From positions 1,674,001 to 1,738,000 of the forward strand of contig NZ_CP047358.1 of the NCBI RefSeq assembly GCF_030408855.1: a stretch of DNA of 64,000 bases. Reading direction: 5' to 3'. The notes beneath the pieces were generated by a model, which saw nothing but the letters and a program-made list of their open reading frames with translations, had not been told where the DNA came from and searched no databases. How positions within the stretch are numbered: position 1 is the stretch's first letter; each line of letters starts with the position of its first letter. The translations under genes were made by a program, and so were the position numbers. The stretch comes from Corynebacterium glaucum (lineage in GTDB: Bacteria > Actinomycetota > Actinomycetes > Mycobacteriales > Mycobacteriaceae). Of this stretch, positions 38,593-47,875 are shown piece after piece.

Positions 38593-39027
38593 CTAGAGCA
38601 GACCGGAGAGAATGTCGTCGTCGTCCGCCGCGGAGAACGCGGCTTCCGTCTCTTGTTGGTAGTTAGCCCAGGACTCTGCGTCCCAGATCTCGAGAAAATC
38701 AACCGAACCAATGACTACGCACTCCTTCGACAGGTTTGCGTACTCGCGGTGCGCCGGCGACAGCGTGATGCGACCAGATCCGTCAAGCGTTTGCTCATCT
38801 GCACTGGAAGCCAGGTTGCGGATGAACGCTCGCGCTTTCGGGTTCGTGCGAGAAGCGGCCGCCGCTTTACGCGCGCGAGCAGCGAACTCCTCACGGGGGT
38901 AGACCGCAAGCGAGTGATCCTGCCCCTTGGTCACCATCAGCCCGTCCGCCAATTCCTCTCGAAACTTGGCGGGCAGCGTCAGGCGCCCTTTGTCGTCGAG
39001 TTTGGGAGTGTAGGTTCCCAGAAACAT
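38593..39027 (-). CDS. mraZ: Transcriptional regulator MraZ
   Basis: 144 residues with two SpoVT/AbrB-like halves: [20 protein letters not shown] (start of repeat 1) and [17 protein letters not shown] (repeat 2), including the paired DxKGR and DxxGR motifs. MraZ binds the promoter of its own dcw operon, and three evenly spaced GTGGG boxes lie upstream. It begins the minus-strand cluster that runs down to divIVA. Confidence 0.96.
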   Translation of the reverse strand: MFLGTYTPKLDDKGRLTLPAKFREELADGLMVTKGQDHSLAVYPREEFAARARKAAAASRTNPKARAFIRNLASSADEQTLDGSGRITLSPAHREYANLSKECVVIGSVDFLEIWDAESWANYQQETEAAFSAADDDDILSGLL

Positions 39028-39136
39028 CGGGCGACCTACCTTTCCTTCACCGTCTGACCATGAGCTCTGAAGTTTTCTCGGCTTCGATCCATGGCTTTCA
39101 CGTAGTCAAAATGAACACCACGTCTCTCCGCTGCGC

Positions 39137-39161
39137 CCCACTTTAACCCACTTCAACCCAC
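39137..39161 (-). promoter_or_regulatory. MraZ boxes: three GTGGG repeats with 10-bp period
   Basis: On the minus strand GTGGG occurs at 39161-39157, 39151-39147 and 39141-39137, each separated by five bases. This is the TGGGN-N5 direct-repeat architecture known for MraZ operators. It lies 110-134 bases upstream of mraZ, so autoregulation is likely. Confidence 0.8.
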
Positions 39162-39420
39162 AAAAGCTAGAAGGCGCGCAAAATTCTCCGCACATTTCAG
39201 AATCTCCGCAGGTGAAAAGCCATGATAGTCGTGGGGAGATTTTCCACAATTTTCGTCTCTCGCCTAACTTGAACCCCTTTATTCACACAAAATCAACGAC
39301 GCATCAGCCCTACCCACCCAGCCTCCACAACCCCTACGCCGCCCGACCTGGCAATATTGTTGCAGTGGGGCGCGGTGGGTGAAGAAGGTGGGTGAAAGTG
39401 GGAGCCCTGAAGAGGGCACG
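39162..39420. promoter_or_regulatory. mraZ upstream region with a second, opposite TGGGN cluster
   Basis: Non-coding stretch, AT-rich in its left part. On the plus strand TGGGN is repeated at 39366-39370, 39376-39380, 39389-39393 and 39399-39403, with spacers of 5, 8 and 5 bases. That is a second possible MraZ site in opposite orientation, about 205 bases from the first. No plus-strand gene follows it directly, so it may act as a remote auxiliary site. Confidence 0.45.
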
Positions 39421-39449
39421 AAAAAATGCCCCTCCGAATCGGAGGGGCA
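39421..39449 (-). terminator. Rho-independent terminator after the DUF3040 gene
   Basis: TGCCCCTCCG (39427-39436) and CGGAGGGGCA (39440-39449) form a 10-bp stem with a 3-base loop, followed on the minus strand by six T (39426-39421). It insulates the mraZ promoter region from the upstream gene. Confidence 0.92.
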
Positions 39450-39467
39450 CTTTGCCTACAGCCTTAC

Positions 39468-39860
39468 CTATTGGCGATCTTCGAAACGGCGACGGAAGTT
39501 CTCTTCCATCGCGACACTGCGCTGGGATCGCTGCCGCTCCCCTGTCGACGCAACCCGACTTGACCCGGGATTCGACACCGGGGCACGCAGGGCCATGACA
39601 CCGCCAGCCATCATCACCCCGAAACCGAGCACGCTGATCACGATTGCCCACATGCTCATCGACGCAAGTGCAACACCGCCAATCAGCAGCACGAGGCCGA
39701 GTACCATGAGAGCGACGCTGCGCATCGTGAGCTGGCCGGTTCGCGGCGCGTCGCTGAATCCAACCTCGTGGGCGACATCGCTTCCGAACTTCGGATCCTC
39801 TGCAAGCAACGATTGCTCGATCTCGCGTAGCGCTTGCTGCTCCTGCTCAGAAAGAGACAC
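39468..39860 (-). CDS. DUF3040 small membrane protein
   Basis: 130 residues. The N-terminal MSLSEQEQQALREIEQSLLA, with DPKFGSDV following, is the DUF3040 signature. Two adjacent membrane helices follow (about residues 45-90), then a short Arg/Ser-rich tail. This gene is conserved upstream of mraZ in actinobacteria (Rv2169c type); function unknown. It has its own terminator. Confidence 0.9.
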   Translation of the reverse strand: MSLSEQEQQALREIEQSLLAEDPKFGSDVAHEVGFSDAPRTGQLTMRSVALMVLGLVLLIGGVALASMSMWAIVISVLGFGVMMAGGVMALRAPVSNPGSSRVASTGERQRSQRSVAMEENFRRRFEDRQ

Positions 39861-39988
39861 TGGTTTACTCCACAGCTAATGGGCGGACATTGTTTCCCTA
39901 ATAACGGCCATAGTATCGGTTTTGTTCCCGCCACTGATATTCGTCCTGGGATTCGCCCTTCCCACCAAACGTCCCTTTACAGTCTCGG

Positions 39989-40423
39989 CTATGCAACTAG
40001 GGGCAGATCCACCGGATGGACATCCCTATAGAACTCCTCGACGTCTGCAAGTAACCGAAGAACCAGTTTCGGATCGGGGGCAGTATCAATACCAGATGCG
40101 ACACGACCTCTCGTCCGAGAGTAAGTCTGGAACCGTGCCGCCCAGCGCTTCCCATCATCGCCCGTAAGCGCCAGTTTCTCCCACGCGCTGGACGGGTGCC
40201 GTTTACGCTTCCGTAAGTCCGGCGAATCGGCGTTGGCCGCACCGGCAACTCGGAGCGCGCCTCGGTACGCATTTTCTAGGGCGAGATCAAATTGCCCCGC
40301 CTCGATCTCATCGTGAGCCGCAGCAATCAACGTCTCCGCAGAGGCCAAGAACTGGTCCCTGCGCGAAAGTGATGCAATAGCGCCATACGTTGCCCGAGTG
40401 GTTGCCGAAACAATGCTGCCCAT
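39989..40423 (-). CDS. SAV_6107-type HEPN domain protein
   Basis: 144 residues, helical. The central segment SAETLIAAAHDEIEAGQFDL, with ALENAYRGALRVAGA next to it, fits the HEPN-like helical bundle of the SAV_6107 family, conserved near mraZ in actinobacteria. I see no RNase RxxxxH motif of toxin-type HEPN proteins. Function is not known; it is divergent from the GNAT gene. Confidence 0.75.
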   Translation of the reverse strand: MGSIVSATTRATYGAIASLSRRDQFLASAETLIAAAHDEIEAGQFDLALENAYRGALRVAGAANADSPDLRKRKRHPSSAWEKLALTGDDGKRWAARFQTYSRTRGRVASGIDTAPDPKLVLRLLADVEEFYRDVHPVDLPLVA

Positions 40424-40561
40424 GTTTTCCCCTTTGTGTGCGTTCAGATTTGTTGCACCTGAACCTAAAACATCCGTTCGACATTCCGTGCGGCTCTATA
40501 GAACATGTTTTCGAATCGTTTAAATACCACACATCCCCACTCATCGTGGTTAGGTGATGGG

Positions 40562-41128
40562 GTGACCGTTGAAATCCGTCGCCTTAGCCCAGCCGAATTT
40601 ACAATGCTGGCACCCGACCTGGTCGACATCTATCTAGAAGCCATGGGTTACGACCCATCTATACGACAACAGCGCATCAACGTTTGGCGCCGAGAAATCA
40701 TGTGGGAAGGCTTCACCGCAATCGCAGCAGAGGAGCAGGAAAATGTTGTCGGCGTTGCCTACGGTTTTCTTGGCACCCGCGAGCGTTGGTGGGACCGGCA
40801 ACTACTTCGCAGCATGCGACAATCTGGCGGCATCACTGAGCAGCGCCAGCAGATCCTCAACAGCTACTTCGAAATCGCCGAGATCCATGTCTCGTCGTCT
40901 CGCCAGGGCCATGGTATCGGCGCCGCACTTCTAACGGAACTGCTACGCCTGGCCCCCGCCGAGTGGGCACTGCTCTCTACGCCGGAAGTGGATGGTGAAG
41001 CGAATAGCGCGTTTGGGCTGTACCGCAAGTTCGGGTTCACCGACATCGCGCGCGACTACCTTTATCCCGGCGACCACCGTCCATTCGCCATCCTCGGTCG
41101 ACCGCTACCGCTCTCACCCAAGAAATAG
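40562..41128 (+). CDS. GNAT family N-acetyltransferase
   Basis: 188 residues from GTG at 40562, with AGGTGA about seven bases upstream; an ATG at 40505 is an alternative that would add 19 residues. The acetyl-CoA loop is SSSRQGHGIGAALL (R/Q-x-x-G-x-G/A form), with preceding strand FEIAEIHV and the C-terminal FGLYRKFGFTD typical of GNAT. A gene of this family sits here in mycobacteria (Rv2170 type). The substrate is unknown. Confidence 0.88.
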   Translation: MTVEIRRLSPAEFTMLAPDLVDIYLEAMGYDPSIRQQRINVWRREIMWEGFTAIAAEEQENVVGVAYGFLGTRERWWDRQLLRSMRQSGGITEQRQQILNSYFEIAEIHVSSSRQGHGIGAALLTELLRLAPAEWALLSTPEVDGEANSAFGLYRKFGFTDIARDYLYPGDHRPFAILGRPLPLSPKK

Positions 41129-41192
41129 CTTCACTGTAGGGTAGGTGGCCGAATAGCGCACTATCTGCGCCTCTACATATAAAGGAGCACTT

Positions 41193-42284
41193 GTGGATTA
41201 CCGCAGTGTCGACCTCGTTGAGGTTCCGGCAGCTGTCAACGCCCAGCTTGCTGAGTACTTCTCCTACCGCGCACCCGAGGTGGCCGCGCTGGGTTCACCT
41301 TTCCAGAAGTCGGTCTCGTACCTCGAGCAATTCGTGCTCGGAGGAGGCAAGCGAATCCGTCCGCTGTATGGGTGGGCAGGGTTCGTCGGCGGCGGCGGAC
41401 TCGAGAAAGGCGAAGAGGATCCGCAGTCCGTGTTGCGCGCAGTCAGCGCTCTAGAGTTCATCCAAGCCTGCGCACTCATTCACGATGACATCATCGATGC
41501 CTCTGATACCCGCCGTGGACAACCAACGGTGCATCGAGCTATTGAGGCAGAGCACCAGGAGCGCGATTTCTTGGGCAGTTCGCCGGCGTTCGGCGAGCAC
41601 GCTGCAATTCTCATCGGTGATCTTGCCCTGGTCTGGGCGGAGGACATGTGGCGGTCGTCTGGTGTGTCGAACGCCGCGCTTGATCGCGCAGCAGAGCCAT
41701 GGCAGGGCATGCGCACTGAAGTCATTGGAGGCCAGCTCCTCGACATCATGCTGGAAGCTGAGGGAAGCGAGTCGGCCGAAGCGGCGAATACGGTCAACCG
41801 CTACAAGACCGCGGCCTACACCATCGAGCGTCCGTTGCACCTGGGCGCGGCCTTGGCCGGAGCAACAGACGCCATCATCGAGGCGTTTCGAGGCTACGGT
41901 CGCGATATCGGGATGGCGTTCCAGCTTCGCGACGACATGCTCGGGGTCTTCGGCGACTCAGCGATCACCGGTAAGCCCGCCGGCGACGACCTGCGCGAAG
42001 GCAAACGGACCGTGCTTTACGCCACCGCACTTAAGCTCCTAGATGAGTCCAGCCCCGGTCAGGCAGCTAAGCTGCGCGCCGGCATCGGTACTGTCGAAGA
42101 TCCCGACGCTGTACACGAAATTGCATCCATTATCGCGGGCAGCGGCGCTGTGGAAGCGGTCGAAGAGGAGATCGATCGACTGAGCACCTCCGGTCTCGCT
42201 CACCTCGACAGCGTCACCCTCAGCGACGAAGTCGGAGAAATTCTGCGCACACTCGCGATCAAATCAACCGCTCGACGCAGTTAA
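41193..42284 (+). CDS. idsA: Polyprenyl (geranylgeranyl-type) diphosphate synthase
   Basis: 363 residues, GTG start with GGAG five bases upstream. The two aspartate-rich motifs are DDIIDASDTRRG (first, DDxxD) and RDDMLGVFGD (second, DDxxG), and GGGKRIRP is the IPP-binding region. The enzyme condenses IPP with allylic diphosphates, feeding menaquinone and polyprenyl phosphate carriers. The product chain length cannot be judged, but the residues before DDxxD (FIQACALIH) resemble GGPP-type enzymes. It ends exactly one base before the convergent Rv2175c-like gene. Confidence 0.92.
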   Translation: MDYRSVDLVEVPAAVNAQLAEYFSYRAPEVAALGSPFQKSVSYLEQFVLGGGKRIRPLYGWAGFVGGGGLEKGEEDPQSVLRAVSALEFIQACALIHDDIIDASDTRRGQPTVHRAIEAEHQERDFLGSSPAFGEHAAILIGDLALVWAEDMWRSSGVSNAALDRAAEPWQGMRTEVIGGQLLDIMLEAEGSESAEAANTVNRYKTAAYTIERPLHLGAALAGATDAIIEAFRGYGRDIGMAFQLRDDMLGVFGDSAITGKPAGDDLREGKRTVLYATALKLLDESSPGQAAKLRAGIGTVEDPDAVHEIASIIAGSGAVEAVEEEIDRLSTSGLAHLDSVTLSDEVGEILRTLAIKSTARRS

Positions 42285-42647
42285 CTAAAATGCCATCGCT
42301 TGCGCGCGGCGGATCACTTCGCGCGCACCGTGACCATGCAGCGCGTCAATCGGCCTACCCGGTAAGGATTCGTCCTCCGTGAACAAGAACTGGAGGATCT
42401 CTGCAGGCTCGTAGCCGCCGTCGGAAAGCACTGTAATCGCTCCACCGACAAACTTGGACAGCTCACCGTCGTCAAGCAATGCCGCCGGAATCGTGTTCAC
42501 GCCATCCTTGCGGTAGACCACCAGCTTGCCAGCGCCCACCATGTCGTGCACCTTCGTCACCGGCACGCCGAGGATCTCAGCTACGTCTGGAAATGGAAGA
42601 AGCTCCTCGTTGACAAGGAGCGCATCAAGATTCTGCTGGGAAGTCAC
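42285..42647 (-). CDS. Rv2175c-like DNA-binding protein
   Basis: 120 residues from GTG at 42647 (TTG at 42656 is an alternative). A winged-helix core (LPFPDVAEILGVPVTKVHDM, then AGKLVVYRKDGVNTIP) and the C-terminal GYEPAEILQFLFTEDESLPG, with PIDAL, match the Rv2175c family. In M. tuberculosis this protein is a substrate of kinase PknL, whose gene is divergent 59 bases away here, keeping the pair. It probably binds DNA, controlled by phosphorylation. Confidence 0.9.
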   Translation of the reverse strand: MTSQQNLDALLVNEELLPFPDVAEILGVPVTKVHDMVGAGKLVVYRKDGVNTIPAALLDDGELSKFVGGAITVLSDGGYEPAEILQFLFTEDESLPGRPIDALHGHGAREVIRRAQAMAF

Positions 42648-42706
42648 GGCTCCCAAGTTTAGCGCGCCGTTGGCCTTCAGCTTGCGCGGTGAGCATACTG
42701 AAACGC

Positions 42707-43966
42707 ATGCAATTGGCAGTGGGCGACTCCCTAGACAACCGCTACGTGATCGATCGGCCGATCGCGCGCGGCGGCATGGCGACGGTGTACCGCTGCGTGG
42801 ACACCCGACTTGGGCGCGAAGTTGCTGCCAAGGTCATGCACGAACAATTCGTTCACGACCCAGTGTTTCGCGACCGCTTTCGCCGTGAAGCTCGGGCAAT
42901 GGCACAGCTCTCCCACCCCAACTTGGTCAATGTCTACGATTTCTCGGCGCAGGGTAATGCCATTTTCCTCATTATGGAGCTAATCACTGGAGGCACACTG
43001 CGCGAGCTTCTCGACGAGCGGGGGCCAATGCCTCCACACGCTGCAGCTTCAGTCATGCGGGGCATGCTCACCGGCCTCGCAGCTGCCCACGCCCGTGGGC
43101 TAATCCACCGCGACATCAAGCCGGATAATGTGCTGATTAACGCAGATCACCGGGTAAAACTCGCCGATTTCGGTCTTGTGCGGGCGGCAGCTGAAGCCAC
43201 GCATTCGACCGATCAGATCGTGGGCACGGTGAGCTACCTGTCACCGGAGCAAGTTGACGGCTCCCCCATGACGCACGCTTCTGACGTTTACTCGGCGGGG
43301 ATCGTACTCTTCGAATTGCTCACCGGACGCACCCCTTTCGCTGGAGACACACCCATTGCTCACGCGTACGCCCGGTTGCGCGGGGATGTCCCTCCCCCGT
43401 CAGCGTTTATTGCGGGCGTGCCAAAGCTTTTCGACGAGCTGGTTGCCACCGCGACCGCCCGGGCACCCGAAGACCGCTTCCGAGATGCGACGGAATTCCT
43501 CCACGCACTCGACGATGTCGCTGAAGCATTGCGCCTACCCGCGTACACCGTGCCGGTGCCTACAAATTCCGCGGCGACCCGAGCCGCCGCGCACCCCACC
43601 AACGTCGACATGCGACCTTCGCCGGCACCGGAAGAAGGTCCGCAGCGTGCTCCCGCCGCGGCGAATGTAGCAGAGACCCGGGTGGCCACACCCCGCGCCA
43701 GCGAGGAACGCCTCTTCCCCGAAGGCCAAGCGCAGATGCCGGCGCAAGCGCCGCCTGCTTATCACGCTCCCGCCCAGCAAATGCCGCCCGCCCAGCCCCC
43801 GGCACAACCGCAAAAGCCCCGCATCAACCCAGTGACGAACCGGGGTGGTGTGGGGTTAGCAGTGTTTGTTGTACTCGCCTTCGCCGTGATCGCTGCGGTG
43901 GCGATCGGCGGCTGGTGGTTCGGCTCTGGCAACTACGGCCAGGTGCCACCGCTTATCGCTGTGTAG
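42707..43966 (+). CDS. pknL: Serine/threonine protein kinase PknL, truncated before PASTA domains
   Basis: 419 residues (ATG at 42707; GTG at 42689 possible). The kinase domain is complete: GGMATVYR, VAAKVM (Lys), HRDIKPDN catalytic loop, ADFGLV, GTVSYLSPEQ. After a Pro/Ala/Gln-rich linker there is one membrane helix (about residues 377-400). Only about 14 residues follow (GSGNYGQVPPLIAV), the last ones resembling the opening of a PASTA repeat, then TAG. Corynebacterial PknL normally carries several extracellular PASTA domains, so this copy appears to have lost its peptidoglycan sensor. Confidence 0.88.
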   Translation: MQLAVGDSLDNRYVIDRPIARGGMATVYRCVDTRLGREVAAKVMHEQFVHDPVFRDRFRREARAMAQLSHPNLVNVYDFSAQGNAIFLIMELITGGTLRELLDERGPMPPHAAASVMRGMLTGLAAAHARGLIHRDIKPDNVLINADHRVKLADFGLVRAAAEATHSTDQIVGTVSYLSPEQVDGSPMTHASDVYSAGIVLFELLTGRTPFAGDTPIAHAYARLRGDVPPPSAFIAGVPKLFDELVATATARAPEDRFRDATEFLHALDDVAEALRLPAYTVPVPTNSAATRAAAHPTNVDMRPSPAPEEGPQRAPAAANVAETRVATPRASEERLFPEGQAQMPAQAPPAYHAPAQQMPPAQPPAQPQKPRINPVTNRGGVGLAVFVVLAFAVIAAVAIGGWWFGSGNYGQVPPLIAV

Positions 43967-43990
43967 CACGCAGCGGTGGTTTGAGAGCTC

Positions 43991-45397
<1,407 letters not shown>

Positions 45398-45409
45398 TCA
45401 GAAGGGCGT

Positions 45410-45943
45410 TCACCTATTGAAAGGGCGATCTCGCGATACGGACACCCGGCTCGAGGAGTCGAGAGGAAGAAACTCAGCGCAGGCACGGAATTTTCGACGA
45501 TTGTGCCGTGCGTCTACCAACGCATCGTGGTTCCCTTCCGGCAACCTTGGCAGACGCGGACGCCCCGCCATGATCCAATACTGCTTTAGCTCGTTGGTGT
45601 AACGCGGCAGTTCTGCAGGCAGGCCTCGCATGTCGCCCCACAGCTGCGCCAGTACCACATGGTCATAAGCGCCAACCCACGCCCACAACTCCGGCTTATT
45701 GCCCGGGGCAGTGAGGAACTCGAATACCTCCGTGCGAATCGTCGCAAGTGGCTTCCACGCAGCGCTCCCACGATCAGGGAGCTTGTCCAACACGTTGGCT
45801 TTGACCCAGTCGTTGGCGCGGTCCGGATCGAACTCGGAGGAAACTGCGTAGTACTCGCGGCCATCTTCGCCGACGATGCCAATCGAAACCAGTTCGATAG
45901 TGGCGCCGTCTTCGATGAACTCGGTGTCGTAGAAGAACCGCAC
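45410..45943 (-). CDS. DEDDh-type 3'-5' exoribonuclease (Rv2179c-like)
   Basis: 177 residues. MRFFYDTEFIEDGATIELVS carries the first acidic pair (DTE), VGAYDHVVLAQLWG the second Asp, and NHDALVDARHNRR the His/Asp pair. This is the polyadenylate-specific exoribonuclease AS family known from M. tuberculosis Rv2179c. The gene follows aroG as in mycobacteria. The C-terminal 30 residues are Ser/Arg-rich and less conserved. Confidence 0.92.
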   Translation of the reverse strand: MRFFYDTEFIEDGATIELVSIGIVGEDGREYYAVSSEFDPDRANDWVKANVLDKLPDRGSAAWKPLATIRTEVFEFLTAPGNKPELWAWVGAYDHVVLAQLWGDMRGLPAELPRYTNELKQYWIMAGRPRLPRLPEGNHDALVDARHNRRKFRACAEFLPLDSSSRVSVSRDRPFNR

Positions 45944-45945
45944 GG

Positions 45946-46167
45946 CTACCGCTGCGTTTCTTCGCGGAGGTGCCGGATCTCTTCACGGGTGCTGGTCGTG
46001 GTCGTGTCTGCCGCTTTAGAGCGCCGCGGCCAGAACATGATGACCGCAACAACTATCACCGCGACGGGAGCGACCACAGTCGGATAGAAATCCACACGCG
46101 TTGCAATGAGGTAAAGCACCACCGTGGCAATCACGAGGCCTACCCGGGTGAGAAGGTCTTTATCCAT
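45946..46167 (-). CDS. Small two-helix membrane protein
   Basis: 73 residues. Two hydrophobic helices (about residues 7-25 and 30-48) and a charged C-terminal tail (RREEIRHLREETQR type). No known family recognised. The ATG is adjacent to the acyltransferase stop codon and its own stop is two bases from the ribonuclease start, so it is co-transcribed with both. Tight packing and conserved codon use support a real gene. Confidence 0.7.
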   Translation of the reverse strand: MDKDLLTRVGLVIATVVLYLIATRVDFYPTVVAPVAVIVVAVIMFWPRRSKAADTTTTSTREEIRHLREETQR

Positions 46168-46914
46168 TTATCGTTCCAGCGCTCCTCCCGGCTCGGTGCC
46201 CTCCGGGTACTCTCCCGTTTCCTCGAGTGTCTTTTTCACCTCTGAGGCGTACGCGTCGACGTAGGGGTAGCCCGAAAGCTCAGAGAGCTCGTGCATGACA
46301 TAGTCCGTAAATGGGCGCATGACCTCACGCGACTCGGGGTCATATCCGTTCTCGCGAGCCCACTCGTGCGGGTCGATTGGCTCGCTGATTTTGATGCGCA
46401 CCTTCGCGGGGCGCGGAATTGAGGTGCCAATCGGGTTCGCGTCGCGAGTACCGATCATCGCAGTGAGAACTACCGGAGCCCCGGTGGCCATGGCGACCCG
46501 AGCGACACCGGTTCTGCCCTTGTAGATCCGGCCATCAGGCGAGCGGGTTCCCTCCGGGTAGATGCCGAACACGTCACCGTTGTCCAATACGCCACTAGCG
46601 GCGTCGAGCAGCGCCTGGCCCGCGTCTTTGCTGGTGCGATCCATGGGGATTTGGCCGACGGAGGTAAAGAAGAACTTCTGCACCCGCCCTTTCAGACCAG
46701 GGGTGGTGAAGTACTCCTTTTTCGCCGGGAACTGGATCTGCCGCCGCATCATGAGCGGCAGGTAGAACGAATCCATGACTGCCTGGTGGTTTGAAACTAG
46801 AATCACCGGGCCATCTTCAGGCACGTGCTCAGCGCCTTCGATGGTGGGGCGGTTATAGACCCGCAGTGGAGGCCCAAAGATGGATTTAAAGAACGAGTAC
46901 CACTTGTTTTGCAT
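46168..46914 (-). CDS. 1-acyl-sn-glycerol-3-phosphate acyltransferase family protein
   Basis: 248 residues. The HX4D catalytic motif is in LVSNHQAVMDSFYLPL and the glycerol-phosphate motif in IYPEGTRSPDGRIYKG, placing it in the PlsC family (Rv2182c-like). It should acylate a lysophospholipid or related lipid at the cytoplasmic membrane. The N-terminal helix region is only moderately hydrophobic. It sits between the glucokinase and a small membrane protein. Confidence 0.9.
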   Translation of the reverse strand: MQNKWYSFFKSIFGPPLRVYNRPTIEGAEHVPEDGPVILVSNHQAVMDSFYLPLMMRRQIQFPAKKEYFTTPGLKGRVQKFFFTSVGQIPMDRTSKDAGQALLDAASGVLDNGDVFGIYPEGTRSPDGRIYKGRTGVARVAMATGAPVVLTAMIGTRDANPIGTSIPRPAKVRIKISEPIDPHEWARENGYDPESREVMRPFTDYVMHELSELSGYPYVDAYASEVKKTLEETGEYPEGTEPGGALER

Positions 46915-46928
46915 ATTTTGTACTCCCT

Positions 46929-47873
46929 TTAGGCATCGGCGCGGGCCAGATCAGCTACGCCGATCATACCTGCCTGCGGACCGAGCTCCGCCGCAAGCAC
47001 CTGCGGCACCGGCCGGTAGCCGGCACCGACCATGTTGGCTGCCATTTCCGCACGCGCCTCGTCGATGAACAGGTCTGCATCTGCGCTGACTCCCCCACCC
47101 ACAACGATGCAGGCGGGATCAAGCACATCAGCAACAATGGACAATCCACGCCCGAGCCAGGTTCTGAAGCTTTCCAGCGCCGCAATCCCCAGTGCGTCAC
47201 CGCCGCGCGCCGCTGCCATCACATCGTGGCCATTCGCTCGCTTATCGACGACCTTGCGGTACAAAGCGCAATCCTCGTAATTGCCCTGCGTCGCCTTCTC
47301 CAGCGCACAATCCACCAGCGACGTGCCGGAGGCGTAGCGTTCGAGACAGCCCTTCTTTCCGCACGAGCACACACGCCCACCTGGTACCACCGTGATGTGA
47401 CCGAATTCGGGCGCGGTACCGAAAGAGCCACGGTAGATCTCACCGCGATCCACCAACGTAGCGCCAATGCCCGTGCCAACGGCGAAGAACACCCACGTCT
47501 CCGCGTCCTGCGCTGCCCCGAAGCGGTATTCGCCCCAGGCGGCGGCGTTCGCGTCGTGCTCTAGCCGCACCGGAAGCCCGATCGCAGCCTCCAGCTCGCG
47601 GCGTACCGGCCGATCAGCGCGCCACGGAAGGTGCGGCGCAAATCGCACGATTTCGCACTCTGGGTCGAGAAACCCCGCAATCGCCATACCCACGGCCGAG
47701 ATGTCGAATTCATTCCGCAGATCCGCGACCAAGTCGACAATGGTCTGCTCAAGTTCAGCATCCACGTGCGGGGTCTCGGTGGAGCGCACTGCCAGCACGT
47801 TGCCGTGGGCATCTACCACGCCCGCGCGAGTGTTCGTCCCGCCGATATCGAAGCCGATGGTATGAGAAGCCAT
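46929..47873 (-). CDS. ROK-family glucokinase
   Basis: 314 residues. The phosphate loop is FDIGGTNTRAGVVD, the catalytic segment LEHDANAAAWGEYRFG, and EFGHITV followed by CSCGKKGCLERYASG is the ROK zinc-binding motif (all three Cys and the His present). It phosphorylates glucose or a related hexose in the cytoplasm, using ATP or polyphosphate (not decidable). It abuts the pimB' gene (two-base gap). Confidence 0.92.
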   Translation of the reverse strand: MASHTIGFDIGGTNTRAGVVDAHGNVLAVRSTETPHVDAELEQTIVDLVADLRNEFDISAVGMAIAGFLDPECEIVRFAPHLPWRADRPVRRELEAAIGLPVRLEHDANAAAWGEYRFGAAQDAETWVFFAVGTGIGATLVDRGEIYRGSFGTAPEFGHITVVPGGRVCSCGKKGCLERYASGTSLVDCALEKATQGNYEDCALYRKVVDKRANGHDVMAAARGGDALGIAALESFRTWLGRGLSIVADVLDPACIVVGGGVSADADLFIDEARAEMAANMVGAGYRPVPQVLAAELGPQAGMIGVADLARADA

Positions 47874-47875
47874 AA

